A DNA stretch of 64,000 nucleotides from Oligoflexia bacterium (GTDB lineage Bacteria; Bdellovibrionota; UBA1018). Location: the NCBI GenBank assembly GCA_023701205.1, contig JAMPXJ010000014.1:1-64000 (forward strand), read 5' to 3'. The notes beneath the pieces were generated by a model, which did no database searches, was not told the origin of the DNA, and worked only from the letters and a program-made list of their open reading frames with translations. Both the position numbers and the translations under genes were made by a program. Below are positions 22,846-31,385 of the stretch, in pieces. The stretch's first letter is position 1. Every line of letters begins with the position of its first letter.

Positions 22846-25323
22846 TCACTCCACGTAAGCCGCGACATAGCGGAACAGGAACTTCCGATGCGTCTTGCCC
22901 GGGAATTCGACGGTCACCTTGCGGTCATCGCCTGAGCCCTCGGCCGCGATGATCGTGCCGCGTCCGTACTCGGGATGCTGGAGCTTCGAGCCGATCACGC
23001 GATCTCCCGCCGAGGCGCCGTAGCCCGAACCCAAGGTCGGAGCCGCAGGCTTCCATGGAGCCGGGCCACGCGGGACGTCCTGATTGAAATCGTCGCCGCG
23101 GGAGTACTCGCGCGAGGAGCGCACCTGAGAAGCGCCGGCGGCGCTGCCGTAACCGCCGCTCCCTCCGCCGCCCAGGCCCAAAGAGCGCGCATAGTCGCGC
23201 AGCTCGATCAGGTCCGAGGGCATCTCGTCAAAAAACCGCGAAGGATCGTTGTAGTTGGGCGTGCCCCAGATCCGCCGCACCACGACGTTCATCAGATAGA
23301 GCTGCTCGCGCGCGCGGGTCATGCCGACGTAGCAGAGGCGCCGTTCCTCTTCGACGTCCTCTTCGTTCTCGCCTTCCCATTGCTTGATCGAGGGGAAAAG
23401 CCCTTCCTCCATTCCCGCCATGAACACGACGGGAAACTCCAGGCCCTTGGACGAATGCAGGGTCATCATCTTGACCGAGCTGGCGTAGCTGTCGAGCTTG
23501 TCGGTGTCGGAAGCGAGCGAGGACTGCTCGATGAAAAGCGCGAGCAGGTCGGATTTCTTCAGCTGCCGCTCCTCATCGGGGATCGAATGGAAATTCGTCT
23601 CGTCGAACTCCTGCAGGAGGGTATCGAACTCCTCGAGGTTCTCGATCCGCGCCAGGGCTTCTTCGGTTCCCTCCTCCTTGAGCGAGCGGACGTAGCCGGT
23701 CTCATCCAGGATCAGATGGTAAAGCTCGGCCAGCAGGAGCTTGGGCTGCTCGTCGATGAAACGCTGCATGAGCCGGGTGAAGCCGGCGATCTTCTTCGCG
23801 GTGCCCGCGGAGGTGATCGAGGCGTCCGATCCCGCGCGCTGGAGGAGCTCCCAGTACGAAGGCGGCGGCCCCCCGACGTTACCGGCCTGGAACGCGCTCG
23901 AAAGATGCAACTCATCGATCTTCTCGAGCGTGGTCTTGCCGATCCCTCGAGCGGGCACGTTGATGATGCGCTTCATGCTGATCGAGTCCGAAGGGTTCAG
24001 GATCGCCTTGAAATACGAAAGGACGTCCTTGATCTCCTTGCGGTCATAAAATCGCAGGCCCCCCACGATCTGATAGGGGATCTTCTCGCGCCGGAGCACG
24101 TCCTCGAACTGGCGGCTCTGGGCGTTGGTGCGGTAGAAAATCGAGAAATCCCCGAAGGAACGTCCCTCGTTCGTGGCCAGGCGCTTGATCTCCGCCACCG
24201 TCAGCTCGGCCTCGGCGCGCTCGTCGGGGAGCTGCAGCCGGACGATCTTGTTGCCGTCGGCGTTCTCGGTCCAGAGCGTCTTGTCCTTGCGCGCGGAGTT
24301 GTTGGCGATCACCCGCCCCGCGGCCTTGATGATGTTGCGGGTGGAACGGTAGTTCTGCTCGAGCTTCACGACCTGCGCGCCCGGGAAGTCGCGCTCGAAG
24401 TCCAGGATGTTGCGGATGTCCGCGCCGCGCCACTTGTAGATGGACTGGTCCTCGTCGCCCACCACGCACATGTTCTGGTGTCCGCCCGTCCCGCGGCCCG
24501 CGAGCGCCGACAGCAGGAGATACTGCGCGCGATTGGTGTCCTGGTACTCGTCCACATGGATGTAGCGGAAGCGCTGCTGGTACCTCTCGCGCAGGTCGGG
24601 ATGATCGCGGAAGAGCCGGTAGGCCATGCAGATGATCTCACCGAAATCGAGCGCGTTATTGGCGAAGAGATCCTTCTGATACTGCTCGTAAACGAGCTTG
24701 AGCTTCTTCTCGAAGACGTTATGGGCGGCCGGATCGAGCTCGTGCGGCTCGACCGCGTCGCATTTCACGCGATTGATCCCGGCCTGGATCGCCTTGGGAT
24801 TGATCGACTTCTCGTCGATCCCGAGCTTCTGGAACACGCCCTTGACCAGCGAGAGCTGATCCGAGTCGTCGTAGATCACGAAAGGCTTGGTGAAAGGCGT
24901 GCGATCGAGCTCCCGCCGGAGGATGCGCACGCACACCGCGTGGAAGGTGCCGATCTCGGGCGTGCCGTAAACGCGCGTTCCGGCCTCGCGCAGGATCTTC
25001 TCGACGCGCTCGCGCATCTCGCCGGCGGCCTTGTTGGTGAAGGTCACGGCCATGATCTGATGGCCGGGAACCGCTTTCGCATCCATCAGGTAAGCGATCC
25101 GCGAGGTGAGCATCTTCGTTTTGCCGGAACCCGCGCCCGCGAGCACGATCAGCGGCCCGTCGGTGATCAGGGCCGCCTCGCGTTGACGCTCGTTCAAGCC
25201 ATCGATATAAGGCGGAATTCCCCCTGAAGGCTTTCGTTCCTGAACCGGCTGGCCGAACTGGGGGAATTTAAAGCGGCTCGCGCCCCCGGGAGGGCCGGAC
25301 GGTGCGGATTCGAAGTCGATCAT
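22846..25323 (-). CDS. uvrD: UvrD/PcrA-type DNA helicase
   Basis: The 825-residue protein is an SF1A helicase. Walker A is LAGAGSGKTKMLTSRIA, motif II is DEYQDTN, then VVGDEDQSIYKWRGAD and QNYRSTRNI, and VKMMTLHSSKGLEFPVVFMA near the C-terminus. It unwinds DNA 3' to 5' in nucleotide-excision and mismatch repair and clears RecA or stalled polymerase. The C-terminal 60 residues (HPEYGRGTIIAAEGSG) form the Tudor-like RNA polymerase-binding domain of PcrA/UvrD. It is the last gene after glmU, glmS and the ClC gene, 39 nt downstream of the latter. Confidence 0.96.
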   Translation of the reverse strand: MIDFESAPSGPPGGASRFKFPQFGQPVQERKPSGGIPPYIDGLNERQREAALITDGPLIVLAGAGSGKTKMLTSRIAYLMDAKAVPGHQIMAVTFTNKAAGEMRERVEKILREAGTRVYGTPEIGTFHAVCVRILRRELDRTPFTKPFVIYDDSDQLSLVKGVFQKLGIDEKSINPKAIQAGINRVKCDAVEPHELDPAAHNVFEKKLKLVYEQYQKDLFANNALDFGEIICMAYRLFRDHPDLRERYQQRFRYIHVDEYQDTNRAQYLLLSALAGRGTGGHQNMCVVGDEDQSIYKWRGADIRNILDFERDFPGAQVVKLEQNYRSTRNIIKAAGRVIANNSARKDKTLWTENADGNKIVRLQLPDERAEAELTVAEIKRLATNEGRSFGDFSIFYRTNAQSRQFEDVLRREKIPYQIVGGLRFYDRKEIKDVLSYFKAILNPSDSISMKRIINVPARGIGKTTLEKIDELHLSSAFQAGNVGGPPPSYWELLQRAGSDASITSAGTAKKIAGFTRLMQRFIDEQPKLLLAELYHLILDETGYVRSLKEEGTEEALARIENLEEFDTLLQEFDETNFHSIPDEERQLKKSDLLALFIEQSSLASDTDKLDSYASSVKMMTLHSSKGLEFPVVFMAGMEEGLFPSIKQWEGENEEDVEEERRLCYVGMTRAREQLYLMNVVVRRIWGTPNYNDPSRFFDEMPSDLIELRDYARSLGLGGGGSGGYGSAAGASQVRSSREYSRGDDFNQDVPRGPAPWKPAAPTLGSGYGASAGDRVIGSKLQHPEYGRGTIIAAEGSGDDRKVTVEFPGKTHRKFLFRYVAAYVE

Positions 25324-25362
25324 CCCCTCGTCCTACACTTCGGAGGAAAGCGCTGCAAGCGG

Positions 25363-27093
25363 TTAAGAAACCGGCGGCTCCAGGGAGCGGCGCGCCACTT
25401 CTCGGTCATAGGCCAGACGGACGTTCTGAACCAGGAGCAGTCCGAGGATCTCGCCCTCATCCCCCACGACCGGGAGACAGGGAAACTGCTCCAGCTGTCG
25501 TGAAAGCTCCGATAGCTTCTGCTCCGGGCGCGCCGTAGGCACGGCTCCCGTCCGAAAGCCCGTCCGGTAAAGCAGGTCCTTCACCTCGAGCAGCTTGGAG
25601 AGCGAGGAGGGCGAGCCCACGATCTGATCGGTGTGCAATGCATCCTGAACCACATCCAAAGTCAGGAGCGCGCTATAGGTATTCCGCCCCTTCACGACCG
25701 GGAAAAACGGATAGGGCGACTTTCCAAGACGACCCGCCAGCTCCGCAACGGGCTGCTGCTCGTGAACGGCCTCGAAATCCACGACCATCGCCTCTTTCAC
25801 CATCACCTTCGAAAGGACGGCGACGGAGCGCCCTTCGGCGATGCGAAGTCCCCGGGACTCGAGATCCCGATCCGTCAGCCGCGGCGTTCCAAGGCGTCGC
25901 GCCACCTCGCGCGCCACCACTCCCGCGACCAGGCAGGGAAAGAGTATCTGCAGATGATGCGTCAGCTCGAAAGCCAGGATCGCACCCGCGACCGGAGCGC
26001 CGAAGATCGCGCCCCAGAGCGCGGAAGCCCCGATCAGCCCTGCCGCCGCGGAAAAGCCCGGAATGCCGCCGAGCAGGACTCGATTGAGCTCGAAACCCAG
26101 AAACCCCCCGATGGCGAAAAGCGGCCAGAAGATCCCCGAGGTCCCGAAAACCGAGATCACGAGCGCCAGGCTCAGGAGCCGGCCGAAAAAGAAAAGGCCC
26201 GCTTCGGTCGGGCGCCTTCCCCAAAGCACCTCCTCGAGCAGATGACTCGAAGGAACGAGTCCCTGCCGGAAAGCCAGGGCCACGGCGAAAAGCAGAAGCG
26301 CCCCGAGCAGCAGCCGGACCCTTCCGGACCATTGCTTGGTCAGCCTCAGGGAACCTCCGCCGACGAAGACCCGCTGGAGGCCCTCCTGCGTATAATGAAT
26401 GAAGCGTACGATCCCGGCACCGCCCAGGCCGCATCCGACGGCGATCACGAGCACGGCCAGCCACTCCTGCCAGCGCAGGAAGCTGAACCCGTAAAGCGAG
26501 CCGACCAGATCGAAAGTTCGAACCGAAAAAATCTCGCTGAAGTAGCGGATCCCGATGAAAGCGGCAAGCGCGCTGATCGCCGCGGAGATCGTACGGCCGC
26601 CGATCCCGAGCTCCAGCGGCAGCAGCACCGCCGCGAAAGGCGCGCCGAAGGAAGCGGAGATCGCCGCCGCCATCGCGCAAGCCGCATCGGTGCGCCGTCG
26701 GTGCTCGAACCAACGCGCGGTTCGGGAGCGGACATTGATGAAGAAGGCGTGACTCAGCTCGAGCGCCGCGCCCTCGGGCCCGGCGTAACCCCCGAACGCG
26801 GCCAGCAGCAGCGAGATCACTCCGCGCGTCAGCCAGCGAAGCGACGAATCGGGGCTCGAGGGGGCGTGAATGTGAAAAAGCAGATCTGCCAGGCCCTGGT
26901 AGATCCGCGGACCCGCGTGGCGCTCGATGACGTGACGCTGCAGGAGATAGGCAACCAACAGGATCCCGATGAGCGCATAGGGCCCGAACACGATCGAGCC
27001 AGGATGATTCATCCGAACCAGCCCGTCGAGAATGTTCGGCAGCGCCACCACTCCTGAAGCCAGCAGTCCGGCGAGCAGCGGCCTGAAGGTCAT
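25363..27093 (-). CDS. ClC family chloride channel/antiporter with CBS domains
   Basis: The 576-residue protein has about ten membrane helices with the ClC selectivity motifs: GYAGPEGAALELS (GxEGP), the SFGAPFAA loop, and GIFWPLFAIGG (GxFxP). Residues about 430-570 form a CBS pair facing the cytosol. It moves chloride, possibly in exchange for protons. The ATG overlaps the glmS stop by 4 nt. Many ClC transporters have a gating Glu in GxEGP, which is present. Confidence 0.93.
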   Translation of the reverse strand: MTFRPLLAGLLASGVVALPNILDGLVRMNHPGSIVFGPYALIGILLVAYLLQRHVIERHAGPRIYQGLADLLFHIHAPSSPDSSLRWLTRGVISLLLAAFGGYAGPEGAALELSHAFFINVRSRTARWFEHRRRTDAACAMAAAISASFGAPFAAVLLPLELGIGGRTISAAISALAAFIGIRYFSEIFSVRTFDLVGSLYGFSFLRWQEWLAVLVIAVGCGLGGAGIVRFIHYTQEGLQRVFVGGGSLRLTKQWSGRVRLLLGALLLFAVALAFRQGLVPSSHLLEEVLWGRRPTEAGLFFFGRLLSLALVISVFGTSGIFWPLFAIGGFLGFELNRVLLGGIPGFSAAAGLIGASALWGAIFGAPVAGAILAFELTHHLQILFPCLVAGVVAREVARRLGTPRLTDRDLESRGLRIAEGRSVAVLSKVMVKEAMVVDFEAVHEQQPVAELAGRLGKSPYPFFPVVKGRNTYSALLTLDVVQDALHTDQIVGSPSSLSKLLEVKDLLYRTGFRTGAVPTARPEQKLSELSRQLEQFPCLPVVGDEGEILGLLLVQNVRLAYDREVARRSLEPPVS

Positions 27094-28952
27094 TCGACGG
27101 TCACGCTCTTGGCGAGGTTACGCGGCTTGTCGACGTCGGTGCCTTTGCGGATGGCGATCTCGTAGCTGAACAGCTGAAGCAAGGGCGTGAGCAGGAAAGG
27201 CAGCAGACACTCGTCCAGGGGGCGCACGGCGGCGGGCAGCGGCACCCAGTGATCGCAGAGCGAGGCGAGCGCGTGATCGTCGGCCGCGCCGACTCCCAGG
27301 ATCCGCGCGCCGCGCGCCTTGACCTCCTCGAGATTCGATACCGTCTTGTCGCGCCAGCCATCGCGCGGCGCGAGCACCACGACTGCCATCCCCTCGTCGA
27401 TCATGGCGATAGGGCCATGCTTGAGCTCGCCCGCGGCGTAACCCTCGGCATGGATATAGGCGATCTCCTTGAGCTTGAGCGCGCCTTCGAGCGCCACGGG
27501 GAACGAGTAGCCCCGGCCGATGAAAAAGAAGCCTTTTGAAGCCGCGAGCGCGGCGGCGGCCTCGCGTGCCGACGCCATGGCCTCGGAGCCCAGGAAATCC
27601 GCAAGCAGATGCGGGACGCGCACGAGCTGCTCGAAAAGCGGCGGTATCGCACCCTGCGGATCCGCGCCCCGGCGCAGTCCGAGATAGCCCGCGAGCAGGA
27701 GCAGCACCAGCAGCTGGGCCGTGAAGGTCTTGGTCGCGGCGACACCGATCTCGGGTCCGGCCGAGGTGTAGAAAACCGCGTCTGCCTCGCGCGACAGGGT
27801 GCTACCGCGAACGTTGGTGATCCCGAGCGTGCGGATCCCCAGCGCTTTCATCTGGCGCACCACGGCCAAGGTATCGGCGGTCTCTCCCGATTGAGAGATG
27901 CCGAGCACCACGGCGCCTTGACCGAGGACCGGAGCGCGATAGCGGAATTCGCTCGCGAGATCCACGCTCACGGGGATCCTGGCCCAGCGCTCGAGCCAAT
28001 ACTTGCCGACCTGCGCGGCATGCCAGGAGGAGCCGCACGCCACGAGATGGATCTCGCGCGCGGAGTCCAGGAGCCGCGCGCCCGGCTGCTCGGCCAGCGG
28101 GAAAGGGGCCGTACTCGCCCGCTCGAGCAGGCCGTTGAGCGTATCGACGAGCGCTCCGGGCTGCTCATGGATCTCCTTGAGCATGTAATGAGGGAAACCC
28201 TGCTTGTCGAGCTTCTCGGGCGACCAGTCGAGCCGGGCGGCCTCGCGCTCGAGCTCTTTTCCCGTCTCGAGACTCACGATGCGAAGCTCCCCGGAGCTCG
28301 CGACCGCCATATCGCCCTGCTCGAGAAAGATCACCTCGCGCGTATACTCCAGCAGCGGCTGCGCATCGCTCGCCAGGATCGTGCCGCCCTTGGGATCGCG
28401 GGCGGCGACCAGGGGTGAGCCGTTGCGAACGCCGACGACGAGGCCGGGCTCCTTTTCAGACAGCACGACGACACTGCAGGCCCCTTGCACATGGCGGAAG
28501 CTCGCGCGCACCGCCTCGACGAGGCCCAGGCCCTTTTCCATCTCCTCGTACACGAGGAAGCCGAAAAGCTCGCTGTCGGTCTCGGACTTCGGATGTCCTC
28601 CGCGCCCGATGATCTCCTTCTTGAGCTCCTGGTAGTTCTCGATGATCCCGTTGTGCACGATCACCACGTGCCCCGTCTGGTGCGGATGCGCGTTCTGGGT
28701 GGTGGGCTTGCCGTGAGTGGCCCAGCGGGTATGGCCGATGCCGCAGGTCGCGTCGGCGTGCCCCTCGATGGCCCCGTTGAGGAGCCGCTCGACGTTCTCG
28801 AGCTTGCCTTCGGCCTTCCGGATCTCGATGCGCGAGTCACGGAAAAATGCGACTCCGGCGGAGTCGTACCCGCGATATTCCAGGCGACGCAGCCCCCGAA
28901 CGAGGACGTCGACCGCGGGGCGGCTTCCGATGTAACCTACGATTCCGCACAT
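27090..28952 (-). CDS. glmS: glutamine-fructose-6-phosphate aminotransferase (isomerizing)
   Basis: The 620-residue enzyme makes glucosamine-6-phosphate from fructose-6-phosphate and glutamine, the first step toward UDP-GlcNAc. The start at MCGIVGYIGSRPA (28952) gives the N-terminal catalytic Cys2 of the Ntn amidotransferase domain (residues 2-240); two SIS domains follow, and the C-terminus is KPRNLAKSVTVE as usual. The open frame extends upstream into glmU but that part is not protein. It is 23 nt after glmU and overlaps the ClC gene. No glmS ribozyme is seen. Confidence 0.97.
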   Translation of the reverse strand: MCGIVGYIGSRPAVDVLVRGLRRLEYRGYDSAGVAFFRDSRIEIRKAEGKLENVERLLNGAIEGHADATCGIGHTRWATHGKPTTQNAHPHQTGHVVIVHNGIIENYQELKKEIIGRGGHPKSETDSELFGFLVYEEMEKGLGLVEAVRASFRHVQGACSVVVLSEKEPGLVVGVRNGSPLVAARDPKGGTILASDAQPLLEYTREVIFLEQGDMAVASSGELRIVSLETGKELEREAARLDWSPEKLDKQGFPHYMLKEIHEQPGALVDTLNGLLERASTAPFPLAEQPGARLLDSAREIHLVACGSSWHAAQVGKYWLERWARIPVSVDLASEFRYRAPVLGQGAVVLGISQSGETADTLAVVRQMKALGIRTLGITNVRGSTLSREADAVFYTSAGPEIGVAATKTFTAQLLVLLLLAGYLGLRRGADPQGAIPPLFEQLVRVPHLLADFLGSEAMASAREAAAALAASKGFFFIGRGYSFPVALEGALKLKEIAYIHAEGYAAGELKHGPIAMIDEGMAVVVLAPRDGWRDKTVSNLEEVKARGARILGVGAADDHALASLCDHWVPLPAAVRPLDECLLPFLLTPLLQLFSYEIAIRKGTDVDKPRNLAKSVTVE

Positions 28953-28975
28953 ACTCTCTCCGTCCCCGGCGCCGC

Positions 28976-30418
28976 TCAGCGCCCGCGCAACCTGCGCGCG
29001 AGGCCCGGCTTGTTCTCCTGCCGGCTTCGCGCGATGGCCAGGGCATCGGGCTCCACGTCGCGAGTGACGGTCGAGCCTGAAGCCACGTAAGCGCCCCTGC
29101 CGATCCGGATCGGAGCGACCGTCTGGCAATCGCTGCCCATGAAGACATCGTCCTCGATCACGGTCCGGTGCTTGCGCTGGCCATCAATGATTCTACCGTC
29201 AAAATTGCAGGTGACAAAGCCGCAACCGATATTGACGTTCTTTCCGACCTCGGCGTCGCCCAGATAGGAGAGATGCGCCACGCTGGTCTGCTCACCGATG
29301 CGGGTTTTCTTGAGCTCCACGAAGTTGCCGATCTTCGCCCGTTCGCCCACGACCGATTCGGGCCGCAGATGGGCATAGGGGCCGACCTGGGCCTGGGCCC
29401 CGATCTCCGATGCCTCCGCGACCGTCCCGGTCTTGATCTGGGCACCGGGGCCCACGAGAACATCCGTCAGGAAGACGCGTGGTCCGATCACCACGCCCTT
29501 TCCGATGGTGGTCCTGCCGCGGAGGATCGCGCCCGGATAGATCACCGCGCCCTCTTCGATTCTGACAGAGCAGTCAATCCAGGTAGTCACAGGGTCGATG
29601 ATCTTCACTCCGGCGAGCGAAAGAGTGCGGACGCACCGTTCATTGAGAATACGGCCGGCCGCCGCCAGCTCCCAGGGATCATTCACGCCACGGAGATCTT
29701 CTGCGGTACGCCAGCGCAGCACGTCAATCCGCTTGCGCGAACCTGCGGCCGCGGCCACGAGGTCCGTGAGATAGTATTCCCCTTGCGCATTCTTGTTGTT
29801 GAGGCGCTGAAGCGCGAAGCGCAGGAACGCAGCCTGAAAGAGATAAATCGAGGCGCCGACTTCACGGATCGCCTTTTCGCGTTCGGTGGCGTCCTTCTGT
29901 TCCACGATCCGAAGCACGGGCCCGCTGTTGCCCCTCCTCACGATCCGGCCATATCCCGTGGGATCCGCCAGCTCGCAAGTCAACAGCCGCATCGTATCGG
30001 CGCGCCCCAGCGGCGCGAGCATCTGGCTGAGCAGCTCCGTGGTGAGCAGCGGAAGATCCCCGGGGAGCACCAGCACCGGGGCCTTGGCCTCGACAACCGC
30101 TTTGCCCCAGGGCGAATCGATCGCGCAGCGGGCGGCGTGCCCGGTCCCCTTCTGCTCTTCTTGGAATACGAACGAGATCTTCATCGAAGCGAATTCAGGG
30201 GCGCCGCGCACGGCCGCCTCGACCTGCTCTCGGCCATGGCCCACCACGATAGCGATCAAAGCCTCTGGCGCCACCTCGCGTACTTTACGCAGGATATGGA
30301 AGAGAAGAGGGCTGCCCCCGATCTCGTGAAGGACTTTGGGAAGCGGGGAACGCATGCGTTTTCCCATGCCCGCGGCCAGGATCAGCACGGCAGGCGAAGG
30401 CGCGATTTTTTTCGGCAT
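28976..30418 (-). CDS. glmU: bifunctional N-acetylglucosamine-1-phosphate uridyltransferase / glucosamine-1-phosphate acetyltransferase
   Basis: The 480-residue protein combines a nucleotidyltransferase domain (LILAAGMGKRMRSPLPKVLH) and a C-terminal left-handed beta helix with hexapeptide repeats, including GDAEVGKNVNIGCGFVTCNF. It makes UDP-GlcNAc for peptidoglycan and LPS. It is the first gene of the glmU-glmS-clc-uvrD transcript, so both ends of the UDP-GlcNAc route are co-transcribed. Its own promoter must lie in 30419-30650, where I see no clear element. Confidence 0.96.
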   Translation of the reverse strand: MPKKIAPSPAVLILAAGMGKRMRSPLPKVLHEIGGSPLLFHILRKVREVAPEALIAIVVGHGREQVEAAVRGAPEFASMKISFVFQEEQKGTGHAARCAIDSPWGKAVVEAKAPVLVLPGDLPLLTTELLSQMLAPLGRADTMRLLTCELADPTGYGRIVRRGNSGPVLRIVEQKDATEREKAIREVGASIYLFQAAFLRFALQRLNNKNAQGEYYLTDLVAAAAGSRKRIDVLRWRTAEDLRGVNDPWELAAAGRILNERCVRTLSLAGVKIIDPVTTWIDCSVRIEEGAVIYPGAILRGRTTIGKGVVIGPRVFLTDVLVGPGAQIKTGTVAEASEIGAQAQVGPYAHLRPESVVGERAKIGNFVELKKTRIGEQTSVAHLSYLGDAEVGKNVNIGCGFVTCNFDGRIIDGQRKHRTVIEDDVFMGSDCQTVAPIRIGRGAYVASGSTVTRDVEPDALAIARSRQENKPGLARRLRGR

Positions 30419-30650
30419 AGATGGTCTTGGATTTACGAGAAAGCCTCATCGGGATCAACGGAAATGACAAAAAAGCCTGGCGTGGCCGCTCGGCAAAACC
30501 TGCCCGCTCCCTCGCCGCATCGGTCTTCGAACTGTCAAAACTCCATACAGTTCGCGAAAAGCACCGTGACTAACCGGATGGGACGACGAAAGAAAATCAA
30601 AACCCAAATTCTTTTGATTGACCAACCTTAGAAGTCCTTATAAAACTTCG

Positions 30651-30678
30651 TTGTCAACACGCAGGATAGCGTTAGAAT
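30651..30678 (+). promoter_or_regulatory. sigma70-type promoter for the DksA/TraR gene
   Basis: TTGTCA (30651-30656) and TAGAAT (30673-30678) are separated by 16 nt and lie 58 nt before the start codon. A second, weaker pair (TTGATT at 30614 and TATAAA at 30639, 19-nt spacer) overlaps just upstream. The remaining spacer from 30419 shows no gene. Confidence 0.45.
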
Positions 30679-30735
30679 AGGTTAACTGGCGCGGCCATTA
30701 TGAAAGCGCCGGTTACCGAGAGCGGGGGAGATCAC

Positions 30736-31098
30736 ATGGACGCGAAGACTTTGACCAAGTACCGGAAGCTTCTTCTTGAGGAAAGGCAACGAATCCTGAA
30801 CAACTCGAAGAACGCCCTCAAGAACGAGCTGGCGATGTCGCCCGACGATCTGGCGGATGAGACGGATCTGGCGGCGAGCGAAATCAACCAGAACCTCGTT
30901 TTCAAGCTTCGCGATCGCGAGCGTCAGCTGCTCTCGAAGATCGACGAGGCGCTGGGCCGCATCGATGAAGGCTCCTTCGGGACCTGCGCCGAGTGCGAGG
31001 AGCCGATCGAGACGCGGCGTCTCGAGGCCCGGCCCGTTTCCACTCTTTGCATCGCCTGCAAGGAGAAGGAAGAGCATCGCGAAAAGATTTACGCCTGA
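30736..31098 (+). CDS. DksA/TraR family zinc-finger regulator
   Basis: This 120-residue protein has a coiled-coil N-terminal half whose tip carries DETDLA, matching the DxxDxA motif with which DksA acts in the RNA polymerase secondary channel, and a C-terminal four-Cys zinc finger (CAEC...CIAC, residues 85-112). It should tune transcription with ppGpp. The start at MDAKTLTK (30736) has GGGGGAG upstream; an in-frame ATG at 30700 has none. It is a single-gene unit between a promoter and a terminator. Confidence 0.92.
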   Translation: MDAKTLTKYRKLLLEERQRILNNSKNALKNELAMSPDDLADETDLAASEINQNLVFKLRDRERQLLSKIDEALGRIDEGSFGTCAECEEPIETRRLEARPVSTLCIACKEKEEHREKIYA

Positions 31099-31120
31099 AC
31101 ATTCCGTCTTGAATTGAAGA

Positions 31121-31154
31121 AACGGGCTGTCGCTTGACCGCGACGGCCCGTTTT
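31121..31154 (+). terminator. intrinsic terminator after DksA/TraR gene
   Basis: ACGGGC(T)GTCGC pairs with GCGACGGCCCGT around a short loop (TTGACC), with one bulge, followed by TTTT at 31151-31154. It lies 22 nt after the stop codon. The 230 nt between it and lon hold no gene; no heat-shock promoter or CIRCE element could be recognised there. Confidence 0.8.
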
Positions 31155-31385
31155 CGTCTCCGATGACCCGAACGCCCCCGCGCCCCTCCCTTTCATCTCC
31201 TTCACCGTCATTTCCCTGGCGCCTCATCGAAACCCGCCGATACCTCCCAGGTACTACCTGAGCGCTTTACGCCGTCATAGGCGTGGCAAATCACAAAAGA
31301 CTCAAGGCACTTAGTTTTCCCGCCGAATCGGTACCTGAGAGTCAATTCAACAGAGGCTTCCTGAGAGGCCCAAGGAGACACGGGA

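Noticed and set aside
30419-30650. Spacer upstream of the DksA/TraR gene examined for a riboswitch or small RNA
   Set aside because: No conserved riboswitch core or terminator was found; only promoter-like hexamers near its end.
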